NCBI GenBank assembly: GCA_002887195.1
Contig: PJAB01000375.1
Span: 1 to 28,594 of the forward strand
Direction of reading: 5' to 3'
Source of the DNA: Chrysochromulina parva
Taxonomy: Eukaryota; Haptophyta; Prymnesiales; Chrysochromulinaceae
Length of the DNA: 28,594 bases
Each line of letters starts with the position of its first letter. Position 1 is the stretch's first letter. Position numbers and translations under genes: made by a program. This document shows, piece by piece, positions 9,601 through 16,632 of this stretch. The notes under the pieces were generated by a model that searched no databases, was not told the origin of the DNA, and saw only the letters and a program-made list of their open reading frames with translations.

Positions 9601-10611
9601 CTGTCGTTCACCGCGACATGACCGAGCTTGCGCCCTCCCCCATTCCTCCACCCCATCCCCCACCCCATCCCCCCCTCCCATCCCCCCATCCCAGCTCCCA
9701 CTGATTGCCTCTTGATGACCCCTGATTGCCTCTCTCATGCGTTTCGAGGTGGATGCCGCTGTGGAACACCGAGAGCGACTGATCATCCACTGAGTACCAC
9801 TCACCAGCGAGCCCTAATTGCCCTAATTGCCCTAATTGCCCTAATTGCCCTAATTGCAGGCGAGCGAGCCCGAGGCCGAGGCGGACGCGCGGCTCGAGGC
9901 GTTCAAACAGCGGCTGCTCCCCTCCCTGCTCACGGCCATGTCGACAGCCGTCGGCGCCGCGCAGACGATGCTCTTCGTGCCGCGCTACTTCGATTTCGTC
10001 AGGGTTCGTCAGCTGCTCGTCGCCGAGGACGTACCCTTTGTGGCCGTCTCCGAGTACTCGACCGCGCCGCAGGTCTCGCGGGCGCGCAACGCTCTCCAGA
10101 AGCGAGAGGTACGTCGGGAGACTAAACCCACCTCCCCACTCCCAAACACTCCCTACTCCCCACTCCCAAACTAGACCCCCTCCCCACTCCCAAACTCCAA
10201 GTGCTCTCCCATTGCACCTTTCCTCGCTCTCCAGAAGCGAGAGCTACCCTCGCTGCTCGACTCGGCGCACGGAGCATGCCCACCCCGGCGCTGCTTGCCA
10301 GTGCAAGTGCTCATCACGGCGCCCGCGCTTCCCCACAGGTACCCTTGTTGCTCTACTCGGAGCGCGCGCACTTTTTTCGGCGCCATAAGCTGAGCGGCGC
10401 GCGCCACCTCGCCGTGTACTCGCCGCCCACGTACGCGCACTTTTACACGGAGCTGCTGCAGCAACTCAGCCGCTCAGATGGGGACGAGTCCGACTCGACC
10501 TGCGCGCTGCTCTTTTGCAAGCTGGATGCGTACCCGCTGCAGCGTCTCGTCGGCACGGAGCGTGCCGCGAGCATGCTCAGTGGGAATGAGGCGTGCTTCC
10601 TCTTCTCGTGA
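6654..10611 (+). CDS. UTP25: UTP25, U3 snoRNP-associated DEAD-like protein of the small-subunit processome (8 exons)
   Basis: Exons: 6654-7565, 7939-8197, 8278-8332, 8422-8647, 9000-9088, 9249-9438, 9860-10108, 10339-10611; the spliced frame is 2253 bases (750 residues) and every phase agrees. The product matches the UTP25/digestive-organ-expansion-factor family along its length: GLGIIAALRTTWR, then QDQGFTRPTVLVLLPFRSHA, QVENKARFVKEY, PEDYRELFEGNNDDCFR across two junctions, LYSSFYSADLILASPLGLR, WLSSIELTLLPYADVMLMQNW, FDFVRVRQLL, LLLYSERAHFFRRHKLSGARHL and VGTERAASML. The family has a degenerate DEAD-box helicase fold and is needed for 18S rRNA processing in the nucleolus. The N-terminus adds a short KVGYAFRAGDDGVGYY motif and an acidic stretch. 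The start is the ATG at 6654. Seven introns carry the odd repeats listed separately. Exon ends at AG|GT are a judgement from family alignment. Confidence 0.9.
7566..7938 (+). other. UTP25 intron 1 (GTACGC...GGCAG)
   Basis: Joins ALIP to VLALHAAQHL in phase 0. It holds two imperfect copies of a segment containing GCCAATGAGAATACC (about 7596 and 7674, about 78 bases apart) and a 10-bp tandem array at 7841-7910. Both ends read G|GTAC, so the GTAC word is duplicated at donor and downstream exon. Confidence 0.8.
7841..7910 (+). repeat. 10-bp tandem array, seven copies of CCTCTGAGTA
   Basis: Seven consecutive units in UTP25 intron 1; the fourth reads CCACTGAGTA and a partial unit follows. Confidence 0.95.
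8198..8277 (+). other. UTP25 intron 2, 80 bp, copy of downstream exon start plus shared 3' cassette
   Basis: The intron opens with GTAAGCCCCCGAGGACT, and exon 3 opens with GTAAGCCCGAGGACT; similarity runs on for about 40 bases with a 2-base indel. The second half is the cassette GTGCTCACCACGGCGCCC then ACGCTTCCCCACAG, which recurs in introns 3 and 7. Confidence 0.9.
8333..8421 (+). other. UTP25 intron 3, 89 bp, shared 3' cassette
   Basis: Phase 2, joins TTCCG to GTGCGCG (FR|CALRLTKK). The 3' end is GTGCTCACCACGGCGCC then CTCGCTTCCCCCCAG, close to the ends of introns 2 and 7. The first bases (GTGCTCGCCGCGGC) loosely resemble the exon 4 start (GTGCGCGCTACGCC). Confidence 0.85.
8648..8999 (+). 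other. UTP25 intron 4 (GTGAGT...TGCAG)
   Basis: Phase 0, joins MLMQ to NWSHVSDLF. It contains three CACTGAGTGC-type units near the donor and two copies of TTGCGACTGATCACACCA near the acceptor. CTGAT cores lie 30-100 bases before the acceptor. Confidence 0.85.
9089..9248 (+). other. UTP25 intron 5 (GTACGC...CTCAG)
   Basis: Phase 2, joins CCGTG to GTACCTGG (RVRPWY|LEGDARR). The interior is made of variant CTGATGAGCC / TTGCCTCTTGATG words with no simple period. Confidence 0.85.
9439..9859 (+). other. UTP25 intron 6, 421 bp, with fossil copy of exon 6 end
   Basis: Phase 0, joins RQLFMRFE to ASEPEAEADARL. The last 16 bases across the donor, TCATGCGCTTCGAGGT (9425-9440), recur inside the intron at 9735-9750 with one change. 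Tandem GATTGCCTCTCTTGATGACC words fill the 5' part, a CT-rich CCCATCCC stretch the middle, and a CCCTAATTG array the 3' end. Confidence 0.85.
9811..9856 (+). repeat. 9-bp tandem array, five copies of CCCTAATTG
   Basis: Five perfect CCCTAATTG units end 3 bases before the acceptor AG of intron 6. Each unit carries CTAAT, a good branch-point match. Confidence 0.95.
10109..10338 (+). other. UTP25 intron 7, 230 bp, holds a copy of the fused exon 7-exon 8 junction
   Basis: Exon 7 ends with CGCTCTCCAGAAGCGAGAG (10090-10108). The same 19 bases recur inside the intron at 10225-10243 and are followed by CTACCCTCGCTGCTCGACTC, a decayed copy of the exon 8 start GTACCCTTGTTGCTCTACTC (10339). After it comes the cassette GTGCTCATCACGGCGCCC ending CTTCCCCACAG. 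CCCCACTCCCAAAC words are repeated in the 5' half. Confidence 0.9.
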
Positions 10612-10654
10612 ACGTGCTCAGTGGGAATGAGGCGTGCTTCCTCTTCTCATGAAC
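10574..10654 (+). repeat. 41-bp tandem duplication spanning the UTP25 stop codon
   Basis: Two copies of a 40-base block starting TGCTCAGTGGGAATGAGG sit at 10574 and 10615 with one base difference. The first contains the last codons and TGA (10609-10611); the second is 3' UTR. Confidence 0.9.
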
Positions 10655-11825
10655 TTCCTACTTCGGTGGGAACAGGCAAGAGCCACGGGCCGGGCCCATG
10701 CTCAACGAGCGGCGCAGTCTGTGTCGAGCCCGTCGCGTCGCTTCCGAACCGCTCACATATCGATGTACAGTCTAGTCCAACGTAGTTCTGGCGAACGTAG
10801 TTTACGAGCTCTCTCCTCGTGCTCGATTACGTTCTATTGAAGCTTCTGTCGTCGTGTCCGGTCTGTCCCATGGGTCTGTCTGTCTGTCGCCATCCGGTCT
10901 CGTCGTCTCCTCATCTGTCCGTCCCACTGTCGTGTCGTTGAGTCGTTTTCAAGGCCCATCCCGCGCGACGTCGTTGGCGCGGTCCCGGTACGGCGCGCCA
11001 CTCTCACGCCACTCGACTCTGGCGTGACCTTGAGCTACATTTGTTGGCTAAGAACCCCCTAACCGTGCGGGGATCGAAGGTCCCCTGTCGGCTAAGCGAG
11101 TCCAAAAAGCGCGTCCGTCACGCGCTGTGAATTCACACATCAACTTGTTTTCCCGCTCATTCCCGTCCGAGCCGCGAGCGTACGACCGTACGTGCGTACC
11201 GCGTCTGAACGCCAACCGCCGGGTGACCATCCCCTGGTCCCGGCGCTTCGAGAATGGTGAATGCTGTTTGAATTCTACAGTCCTCGATACCTCTACTGGA
11301 TCGATTACTATATGTGAACCGTGTGCGGTCGGCCCTGTGTCGGTGTGTGTGTCTCGGCTCCCCCCGGTCTCTTCTGACGTGACGAGCTGACGACTAACCG
11401 AGACCAGAAAAGAAACTAATCTCGCGGTAATCTCGACAGGTCACCTCCCAAACCGCCCTACCCCACATAGGGGGTGGGCGGCGAGCCGGCCTCCCATAAG
11501 GGGTCGGTCACGACAGCCACGACGCTAGGATACTACCCCACCACCCACACACGGGGCTCGGGGAGAGCTTGGGGCCGCCCCCAGTGCACGCCCCCAGTTC
11601 AATTGCCCCACGAGTTCCCCTACATGTAGACGGGCTTGGACGATCAAGGATCGACTCTGGACACTCGTCCGAGTCGCTATCGTGGCGCTGCCGCTTGGGT
11701 GCTGGCGGCATCTCCTCTGCAGCGTCCGCAATGCCCCCGCTCCCGGCTCTCAATCGTGCTCATCACGGCGCCTTTGGTGCATTCCTCCGCTCGCTTTTTG
11801 TGCTCTCGCTCGCTTTCTTCAGACC
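10612..11825. other. Intergenic region, UTP25 to CCCH-NYN gene
   Basis: No strong gene is seen. On the plus strand, 11757-11773 (GTGCTCATCACGGCGCC) is the cassette seen at the 3' end of UTP25 introns 2, 3 and 7, here followed by a pyrimidine-rich stretch ending CTTTCTTCAG at 11822 just before the ATG at 11826. A 5' UTR intron ending at 11822 is likely. A minus-strand frame near 11714-11600 (MPPAPKRQRHDSDSDE) looks protein-like but has no supported continuation. Confidence 0.5.
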
Positions 11826-12887
11826 ATGGAGCATATTGACCTGTCCGATGAAGCCGGCGGCGGTGGCAACGGCGGTGGTGGTGAGGGCGATGGTGGCGGT
11901 GGTGAGGGCGATGGCGGTGATGGTGAGGACGAGGGCCGAGGCAGCGTGGGTGGCGGTGGCGAGGGCGGCGACGGCGGGGATAGCTGCGGTGGGGATGGCG
12001 GTGGCGGCCGCGGCAAGGGCGAGGGAAAGGGCGATGACAGCGAACCCTCCCTGACCGAACCTGCCGTCCCTGAGCCTGCCGTCGTTTGGATTGCGGGCAA
12101 GTTTGGCGACAAGCACTGCCGCTATGGCAACAATTGCAAGAACAAAGGGTGCAAATTTGCGCATCCGACAACGTGGCAGCACGGGCAGCTGCCGAAGCCA
12201 CCTCCACCTCCACCTCCACCTCCACCTCCACCTCCACCTCCACCTCCACCTCCAAGCGAGAAGCGCAAAATCTACGTGGCCATCGACGGCATGAATGTAG
12301 GTCGCAACCGGAGCACTTTCGACCCCGAGTACGTTGACGAGACGAACCCGAAGCGCAAAGCCTTCGATGAAGTACGCGCGCGCGCGAAGGAGAAGTCGCA
12401 CCCGTTGCTCGCCCTCGGCGTGATTGAGGCCATCAAAACTGTCCTCAAGGCGAACGACTCGAAGGAGGCGCGTGCGGCGAGCGTCGAGTACGTGCCGATG
12501 GCCTTCCTAGTCGAGTGGGTGCGCGACGGCGGGAAATCGGGTGCGCTCAAGGCCTTCAACGCGGAGCAACTCGATGATTGGGATAGCCACATTACCTTCA
12601 CACCCTCGCGGCGCAACGACGACGATGCACTGATCAATTTCGCCAAAGGGAAGCTAGGCCAGGGGCACGAGTGTTATCTGGTCACCAATGACAATTTTAA
12701 GGATCATATCAACCAGGGCAAGAAGGGCAAGAAGGGCAAGAAGGGCAAGATCACAGACGAGTGGTTTAAGCAGCACGTCGTCGGGTACATGTGGCTCGGC
12801 CGCGGCGGCGAGCTACAGTTAATGCCAGACGCGAAACTGGAAGGCGTACTGCCCGGGCTGTGCGAACTGGCCGAGATGTGCGCGTGA
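11826..12887 (+). CDS. CCCH zinc-finger protein with NYN (PIN-like) ribonuclease domain
   Basis: A 353-residue protein from ATG 11826 (context ACCATGG) to TGA 12885-12887. Residues 1-70 are Gly/Asp/Glu-rich low complexity. One CCCH finger follows: C98-x5-C104-x4-C109-x3-H113. A run of about 19 prolines (12198-12254) links it to an NYN domain, residues about 148-325: KIYVAIDGMNVGR (Asp154), RRNDDDALINFA (Asp cluster 265-267) and CYLVTNDNFKDH (Asp289). These are the acidic strand ends that bind metal in NYN/PIN nucleases. The pairing recalls the ZC3H12/Regnase RNases, though there the finger follows the nuclease domain. A KKGKKGKKGK basic loop sits just after the third motif. It probably cleaves RNA; the target is unknown. 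Confidence 0.8.
   Translation: MEHIDLSDEAGGGGNGGGGEGDGGGGEGDGGDGEDEGRGSVGGGGEGGDGGDSCGGDGGGGRGKGEGKGDDSEPSLTEPAVPEPAVVWIAGKFGDKHCRYGNNCKNKGCKFAHPTTWQHGQLPKPPPPPPPPPPPPPPPPPPPSEKRKIYVAIDGMNVGRNRSTFDPEYVDETNPKRKAFDEVRARAKEKSHPLLALGVIEAIKTVLKANDSKEARAASVEYVPMAFLVEWVRDGGKSGALKAFNAEQLDDWDSHITFTPSRRNDDDALINFAKGKLGQGHECYLVTNDNFKDHINQGKKGKKGKKGKITDEWFKQHVVGYMWLGRGGELQLMPDAKLEGVLPGLCELAEMCA
12198..12254 (+). repeat. (CCACCT)n array encoding poly-proline linker
   Basis: About nine perfect 6-bp units between the CCCH finger and the NYN domain. On the minus strand it produces a spurious repeat-rich open frame. Confidence 0.95.
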
Positions 12888-13445
12888 TGAACGGGACCAA
12901 GTGCCAGTACATCAGGAGCCTCCCGGGGAGACTGCGAAGACCTGCGTTTCGAAGAGAGTCTCAGCCAAGTCATATCGCAGCTCGCAAAAAAAGTCGCGTG
13001 GAAAGCTGTCACAGGGTGTGTAAGTTATCGCATGCCCCGCATAGTACGGCTGCCGATGGCTTTGATTCGCCCGCAACCGTGAGGGGCTGTCACGGGGCAT
13101 ATTGTGATACGAGTATGTACATGTATTATAGCTATCGGCCCCGCCTGCACACACGCATTCCATGTCGCATACAGTTGTCACAGGGTACTGAGTACGCGGT
13201 AGTACCTGACTCGACCTTTGAGCTGTGTGGCGACTGGGGAGTTGCGTGGGAATGTAAAGCGCAAATAGCAAATTGGGAACGCGTGGTTCGTTAGCTTGTG
13301 TTTGGGACCGAATCGCGAATGTCATCCCGTACCCTTTGTCGTTCTCCTTCACTTTCTCGTGGCCCGCGCGATCCATCCCGGGCGTGGAATCGCCGCCGAG
13401 CCTGGTCCTGATGACCTACCGGCGATAATTAAACTCAAATATAGC

Positions 13446-13526
13446 GTCCTTGACGGTATTGGGGTTTTTTTAAAAGAGCCTTTTCTTGATCTTGTATTGA
13501 AAAAAAACCCCAATACCGTCCTTGAC
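13446..13526. mobile_element. 63-bp MITE-like foldback element with 9-bp target duplication
   Basis: The 9-mer GTCCTTGAC occurs at 13446-13454 and again at 13518-13526. Between them (13455-13517) lies a 63-bp element whose ends are perfect 17-bp inverted repeats, GGTATTGGGGTTTTTTT and its complement; the centre is AT-rich with no coding capacity. A direct 9-bp duplication flanking inverted termini is the mark of cut-and-paste transposition; 8-9 bp is typical of hAT and Mutator-like families. It is far smaller than most MITEs, so family assignment is open. Confidence 0.7.
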
Positions 13527-13809
13527 TGCGGTCGTCATCACACGATCACACACAGTACATGTAATACAAATGTTGACCACAAAACGAAAAGTGATACATG
13601 TGAGTTGCGGCGGATGTACGGCGTACATCACCACCGAGGTCCTGTCACAGTATAGCTACAGTGCATAGCTATAGTCTAGTACGATTTAGAACTCGGTGAT
13701 TCATAAATTCATGCAGGTGATTCACATGTGCTGGTCGCCCGCAGGCGCAACGCACCCAAAATGGGCACCGAGTTGTGGTGGAAGGGAGGACGGAGATGAT
13801 GGATGGGTT

Positions 13810-13829
13810 CTTGACTGAACTTGACTTGT
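13810..13829 (+). promoter_or_regulatory. TTGAC-repeat motif upstream of ER protein gene
   Basis: CTTGACTGAACTTGACTTG lies 90 bases before the ATG at 13919 and resembles the repeat at 3311-3329. Function is conjectural. Confidence 0.2.
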
Positions 13830-13918
13830 CATGGCGCGCGCTGGCGGGCGTTTCTCGACAGCCACGCAACTTCCGCTCGCGACGAAATAGCACACGAACG
13901 AGAACGCCGCGCCTCATC

Positions 13919-16632
13919 ATGGCGCTCGCCGTGCTCGTGGCGCTCGCCCTCGCACGCGGCGCTCTCGCTGACCGCGCCACGTGTGCGGCATGCGCCCAAG
14001 CTGTCACGTACCTCTCCAAAGCCTACAACCACACAGAGGCGGAGCTCGAGCTGAGCAAGGAGGCCAACGACAAGAAGGCGCAGAAGATCGACAAGGTCCA
14101 AAAAGCGCAGACGAAGCGGTGGCTCAAGCAGGAGTACGGCGTGGCGCTGCGGGCCGCCGTCGAGGAGGAAATGGAGGCGCTGTGCGGCCGACCGTCCATC
14201 GCCTCGAACCGCGAGCTGAAGGCGGCGTGCGTGAGCCTCATCGAGCAGCAGGACGAGGAGCTGGCGCGCGCGATCCTGGACGAGAAGTCGGACGGCTTCT
14301 GCGCGTCGGTGGTGCCCGGGTGCGAGGGCGTCCAGGCCAACGAGGCGGTCGCCGCGTACGCCGTCGGGATGCTCCCCGCGTACTCGGAGCCGGAGCCTCG
14401 CGGGGAGCACGCCAAGAAGGTGCGCGGCGTAGTCACGCGGCTCGTGGGAAGCACGTATGCGTTCGGCATCCATGATTCGAAGGCGCACGTGCTGGTGCTC
14501 GTGCACAACGGCTCGGCCCTCGCCGAGCGGCAGTACCAGGTGTCGAACGCGCGCTTCACAGCTCTCGTTGACGAATTCTATTCCCTTGCGGCCGAGGCCA
14601 AAAGCGAGCGCTACCTCGAATGCATGCAAATCGACCTGTCGGCCAACAAGCTGCCACCCAACGTGCCGGTGCCGCCGGACGGCTTCGGGCTCGTGCTGCA
14701 TCTCCTCGGGGCACGCGAGGAGCCCAAAGCCATGCCGGACCGCGGCGAGGACTCGCTGGCGATGGCGGAGCCGGCGACGGTGAGGTCTGAGTGGTCTTTG
14801 ATTGAGGTCTGAGTCGTCTTTGATTGAGGTCTGAGTGGTCTTTGATTGAGCTCTTGAGTCGTCTTTGATGGAGCTCTGAGCTGAGTGGCCTCTGAGTGCG
14901 TTTGTTTAAGCTGAGTGGCCTCTGAGTGCGTTTGTTTAAGCTGAGTGGCCTCTGAGTGCGTTGCATGCAGGTGCGCACGCTTCTCCTCCAATTCGGATTG
15001 CTTCTGATTGCTTCTGATTGCTTCTGATTGCTTCTGATTGCTTCTGATTGCTTCTGATTGCTTCTGATTGCTTCTGATTGCTTCTGATTGCTTCTGATTG
15101 CAGGTGCGCACGCTTCTTCTCCAATTCCTGCTCATGAACTTGCCCCCGAAGGACGGCAGCGCCTTCGGCCAGCTCATCAAGCAGCGCGAGGGGCGCTCAC
15201 GAAAGCGCGATCAGGCACGCGAGAAGGCGGGAGAGTCAAGCAGCTCCAAAGGCAACTCACTAAAGAAGGAGCCCGCCGCCGCCGCGCCGCGCAAGCGGGC
15301 GAGCGCCAACCCGACGGACGAGCGTCGTCAAGCGGAGGAGTGTGACATATGTGCGCTGCTTGTCGGGCAGCTAGGACACTCCTTGCTCGCGACCCAGGAT
15401 GCGCTCGAGTTGAGCAAGGAGGCCAACGACAAGAAGGCCCTACGGATCGATAAGGTCGGATCGCTTCGGATTGCTTCTGATTGAGTCTGATTGCGTCTGA
15501 TGACAATAAGGCCCATCGGATCGATGAGGTCTGATGAGTGCGCCGCTGATGATGGCCGCTGATGATGGCCGCGGATGGGGGCTGCGGATGGTTGCGGATA
15601 GGATGGAGAAGGATCCAGCAGGCGCAGACGCTGATGACCCATGCTTGCTTTTGTCACTGACCATGGTCACGAATTGCGTCGCTCATCAGGTCCAGAAGGC
15701 GCAAACGAAGCGCTGGCTCAAGCAAGAGTATCGCGTCGCCCTTGCTGCGGCGCTGGAGCAACGTATTGAGGACGTCTGCGAGACCAAGGTGGCGGCGTCG
15801 GATGGCGTCTGATTGCGTCTGATTGCGTCTGATTGTGTGAGATTGCGCACTTCATCAGGTGGCCACGCTCCTCAAGCCGGTCTGATTGCGTCTGATTGCG
15901 TCTGATTGCGTCTGATTGCGTCTGATTGTGTGAGATTGCGCCCTTCATCAGGTGGCCACGCTCCTCAAGCCGGTCTGCGATGACCGCGAATACTCCACTC
16001 CGGCGACGGCGGCGGCGGAAGAGAAGGAGAGCGGCGGCAGCGGCGGCATGCGCCGTGTCGAGGGAGAGGGCCTCGTGCTTGCCTGGCCGAGTTCCGAGAG
16101 TGGCCATGCGGCGGTCAAGACGTGCAATGGGCGTGGGCAGCGGCGGTGCCGCGCCTTGGTTGAGGAGCATGCCGAGCCGTTGATGCGTTCGGTGCTGGAT
16201 GAGCGCGGGCTGGCGGAGTGCACCAAGCTGCTGCCCCGGTGCGACGAAGCACGGCAGGATGGGATTGCGTCGGATTGCGTCTGATGGTGTCCGATTGCGC
16301 CCCTCATCAGGTGTGACGAAGCACGGCTGGATGCGCTCGTCGCACGCGCCGAGGCCTTGGCGGCGCGGCGCGAGGAGACGCAGAGCCTGACGTATGAGGA
16401 GAAGCTGCTTCGTCAAGAGCGCAAAGACCTCGAGGAGCGGAGATTGGAGGAGCGGCGCCGTCGCGAGCAGGCGGCGATCGAGCGCGCAAAGGAGGTGGCG
16501 GAGGCCAGGGAGCGCGCCGGCTCGGCGCAGGCAAGGAAGGCCGAGATGAAGCGCAAGATGGACGAGTGGAAGGCCGCGCACCCGGAGGCCGCCGATGACG
16601 ACGACGACGAGGAGGCGAAAGATGAGGTTTAG
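13919..16632 (+). CDS. ER-luminal protein with two saposin/canopy-like modules, thioredoxin-like middle and KDEV tail (5 exons)
   Basis: Exons: 13919-14779, 15104-15454, 15690-15788, 15952-16238, 16311-16632; 1920 bases, 639 residues, phases consistent. The start at 13919 gives a signal peptide (MALAVLVALALARGALA). Module 1 (about 13979-14330) has CAAC...C...C...C...C cysteines spaced as in saposin/canopy proteins. A middle part (VLVLVHNGS...RYLECMQIDLSANKLPPNVP) resembles a thioredoxin-like PDI domain without CxxC. Module 2 (from about 15340) starts CDIC and repeats ELSKEANDKKA.RIDK and VQKAQTKRWLKQEY almost word for word, then further cysteines. The C-terminus is a charged coiled coil, an acidic run and EEAKDEV; KDEV is a plausible KDEL-type retrieval signal. 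Two N-glycosylation sequons (NHT, NGS) fit the secretory route. A folding or chaperone-assistant role is inferred from canopy and PDI relatives. Confidence 0.8.
14780..15103 (+). other. Intron 1 of ER protein gene, with internal AG|GT joint and copied exon start
   Basis: The 5' part repeats GTCTGAGTGGTCTTTGATTGA and GCTGAGTGGCCTCTGAGTGC words and ends in GCATGCAG at 14970. Directly after, 14971-14994 copies the first 24 bases of exon 2 (15104-15127) with one difference (GTGCGCACGCTTCTCC against GTGCGCACGCTTCTTC). Ten 10-bp repeats then lead to the real acceptor at 15103. It can be read as two successive introns around a 24-base pseudo-exon, or one recursively spliced intron. Confidence 0.85.
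15001..15100 (+). repeat. Perfect 10 x 10-bp tandem array of CTTCTGATTG
   Basis: Ten identical units directly before the acceptor CAG. Each has CTGAT, a branch-point-like word. Perfect identity suggests recent expansion. Confidence 0.97.
15455..15689 (+). other. Intron 2 of ER protein gene, absent from the homologous site in module 1
   Basis: Splits GATAAG|GTCCAGAAG (DK|VQK) in phase 0. The homologous site in module 1, GACAAGGTCCAAAAAGCG (about 14090), has no intron but has the AG|GT word at exactly this place. The interior has GATTGCTTCTGATTGAGTCT-type words and GATGATGGCCGC repeats and ends CGCTCATCAG. Confidence 0.85.
15789..15951 (+). other. Intron 3 of ER protein gene, with identical 26-base copy of exon 4 start
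   Basis: Two successive CTTCATCAG|GTGG joints are present (AG ends at 15858 and 15951). The 26 bases after the first (15859-15884) equal the first 26 of exon 4 (15952-15977) exactly. Tandem TCTGATTGCG units fill both halves. Phase 0, joins CETK to VATLLKPV. Confidence 0.9.
16239..16310 (+). other. Intron 4 of ER protein gene, 72 bp, begins with a copy of exon 5 start
   Basis: The first 25 bases (GTGCGACGAAGCACGGC...) match the first 25 of exon 5 (GTGTGACGAAGCACGGC...) at 22 positions. Short GGATTGCGTC repeats follow, ending CCTCATCAG. Phase 2, LLPR|CDEARLDAL. Confidence 0.9.

Larger units (their letters stand above)
12888..13918. other. Intergenic region containing the foldback element
   Basis: No gene is supported. 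It is less GC-rich than the genes and holds a small inverted-repeat element at 13446-13526 and a TTGAC motif at 13810-13829 ahead of the next start codon. Confidence 0.6.

Noticed and set aside
11040..11110. Possible tRNA (GGGGATCGAAGGTCCCC stem-loop)
   Set aside because: The loop lacks the TTCRA T-loop sequence and no D-arm, anticodon arm and acceptor stem could be fitted.
11508..11753. Minus-strand exon starting MPPAPKRQRHDSDSDE
   Set aside because: It reads like the start of a nuclear protein, but no downstream exon or family match supports it, and it overlaps the probable 5' UTR region of the CCCH-NYN gene.
15001..15100. CRISPR-like array
   Set aside because: Units are 10 bp, contiguous and without spacers, and sit inside a eukaryotic intron directly before the acceptor.
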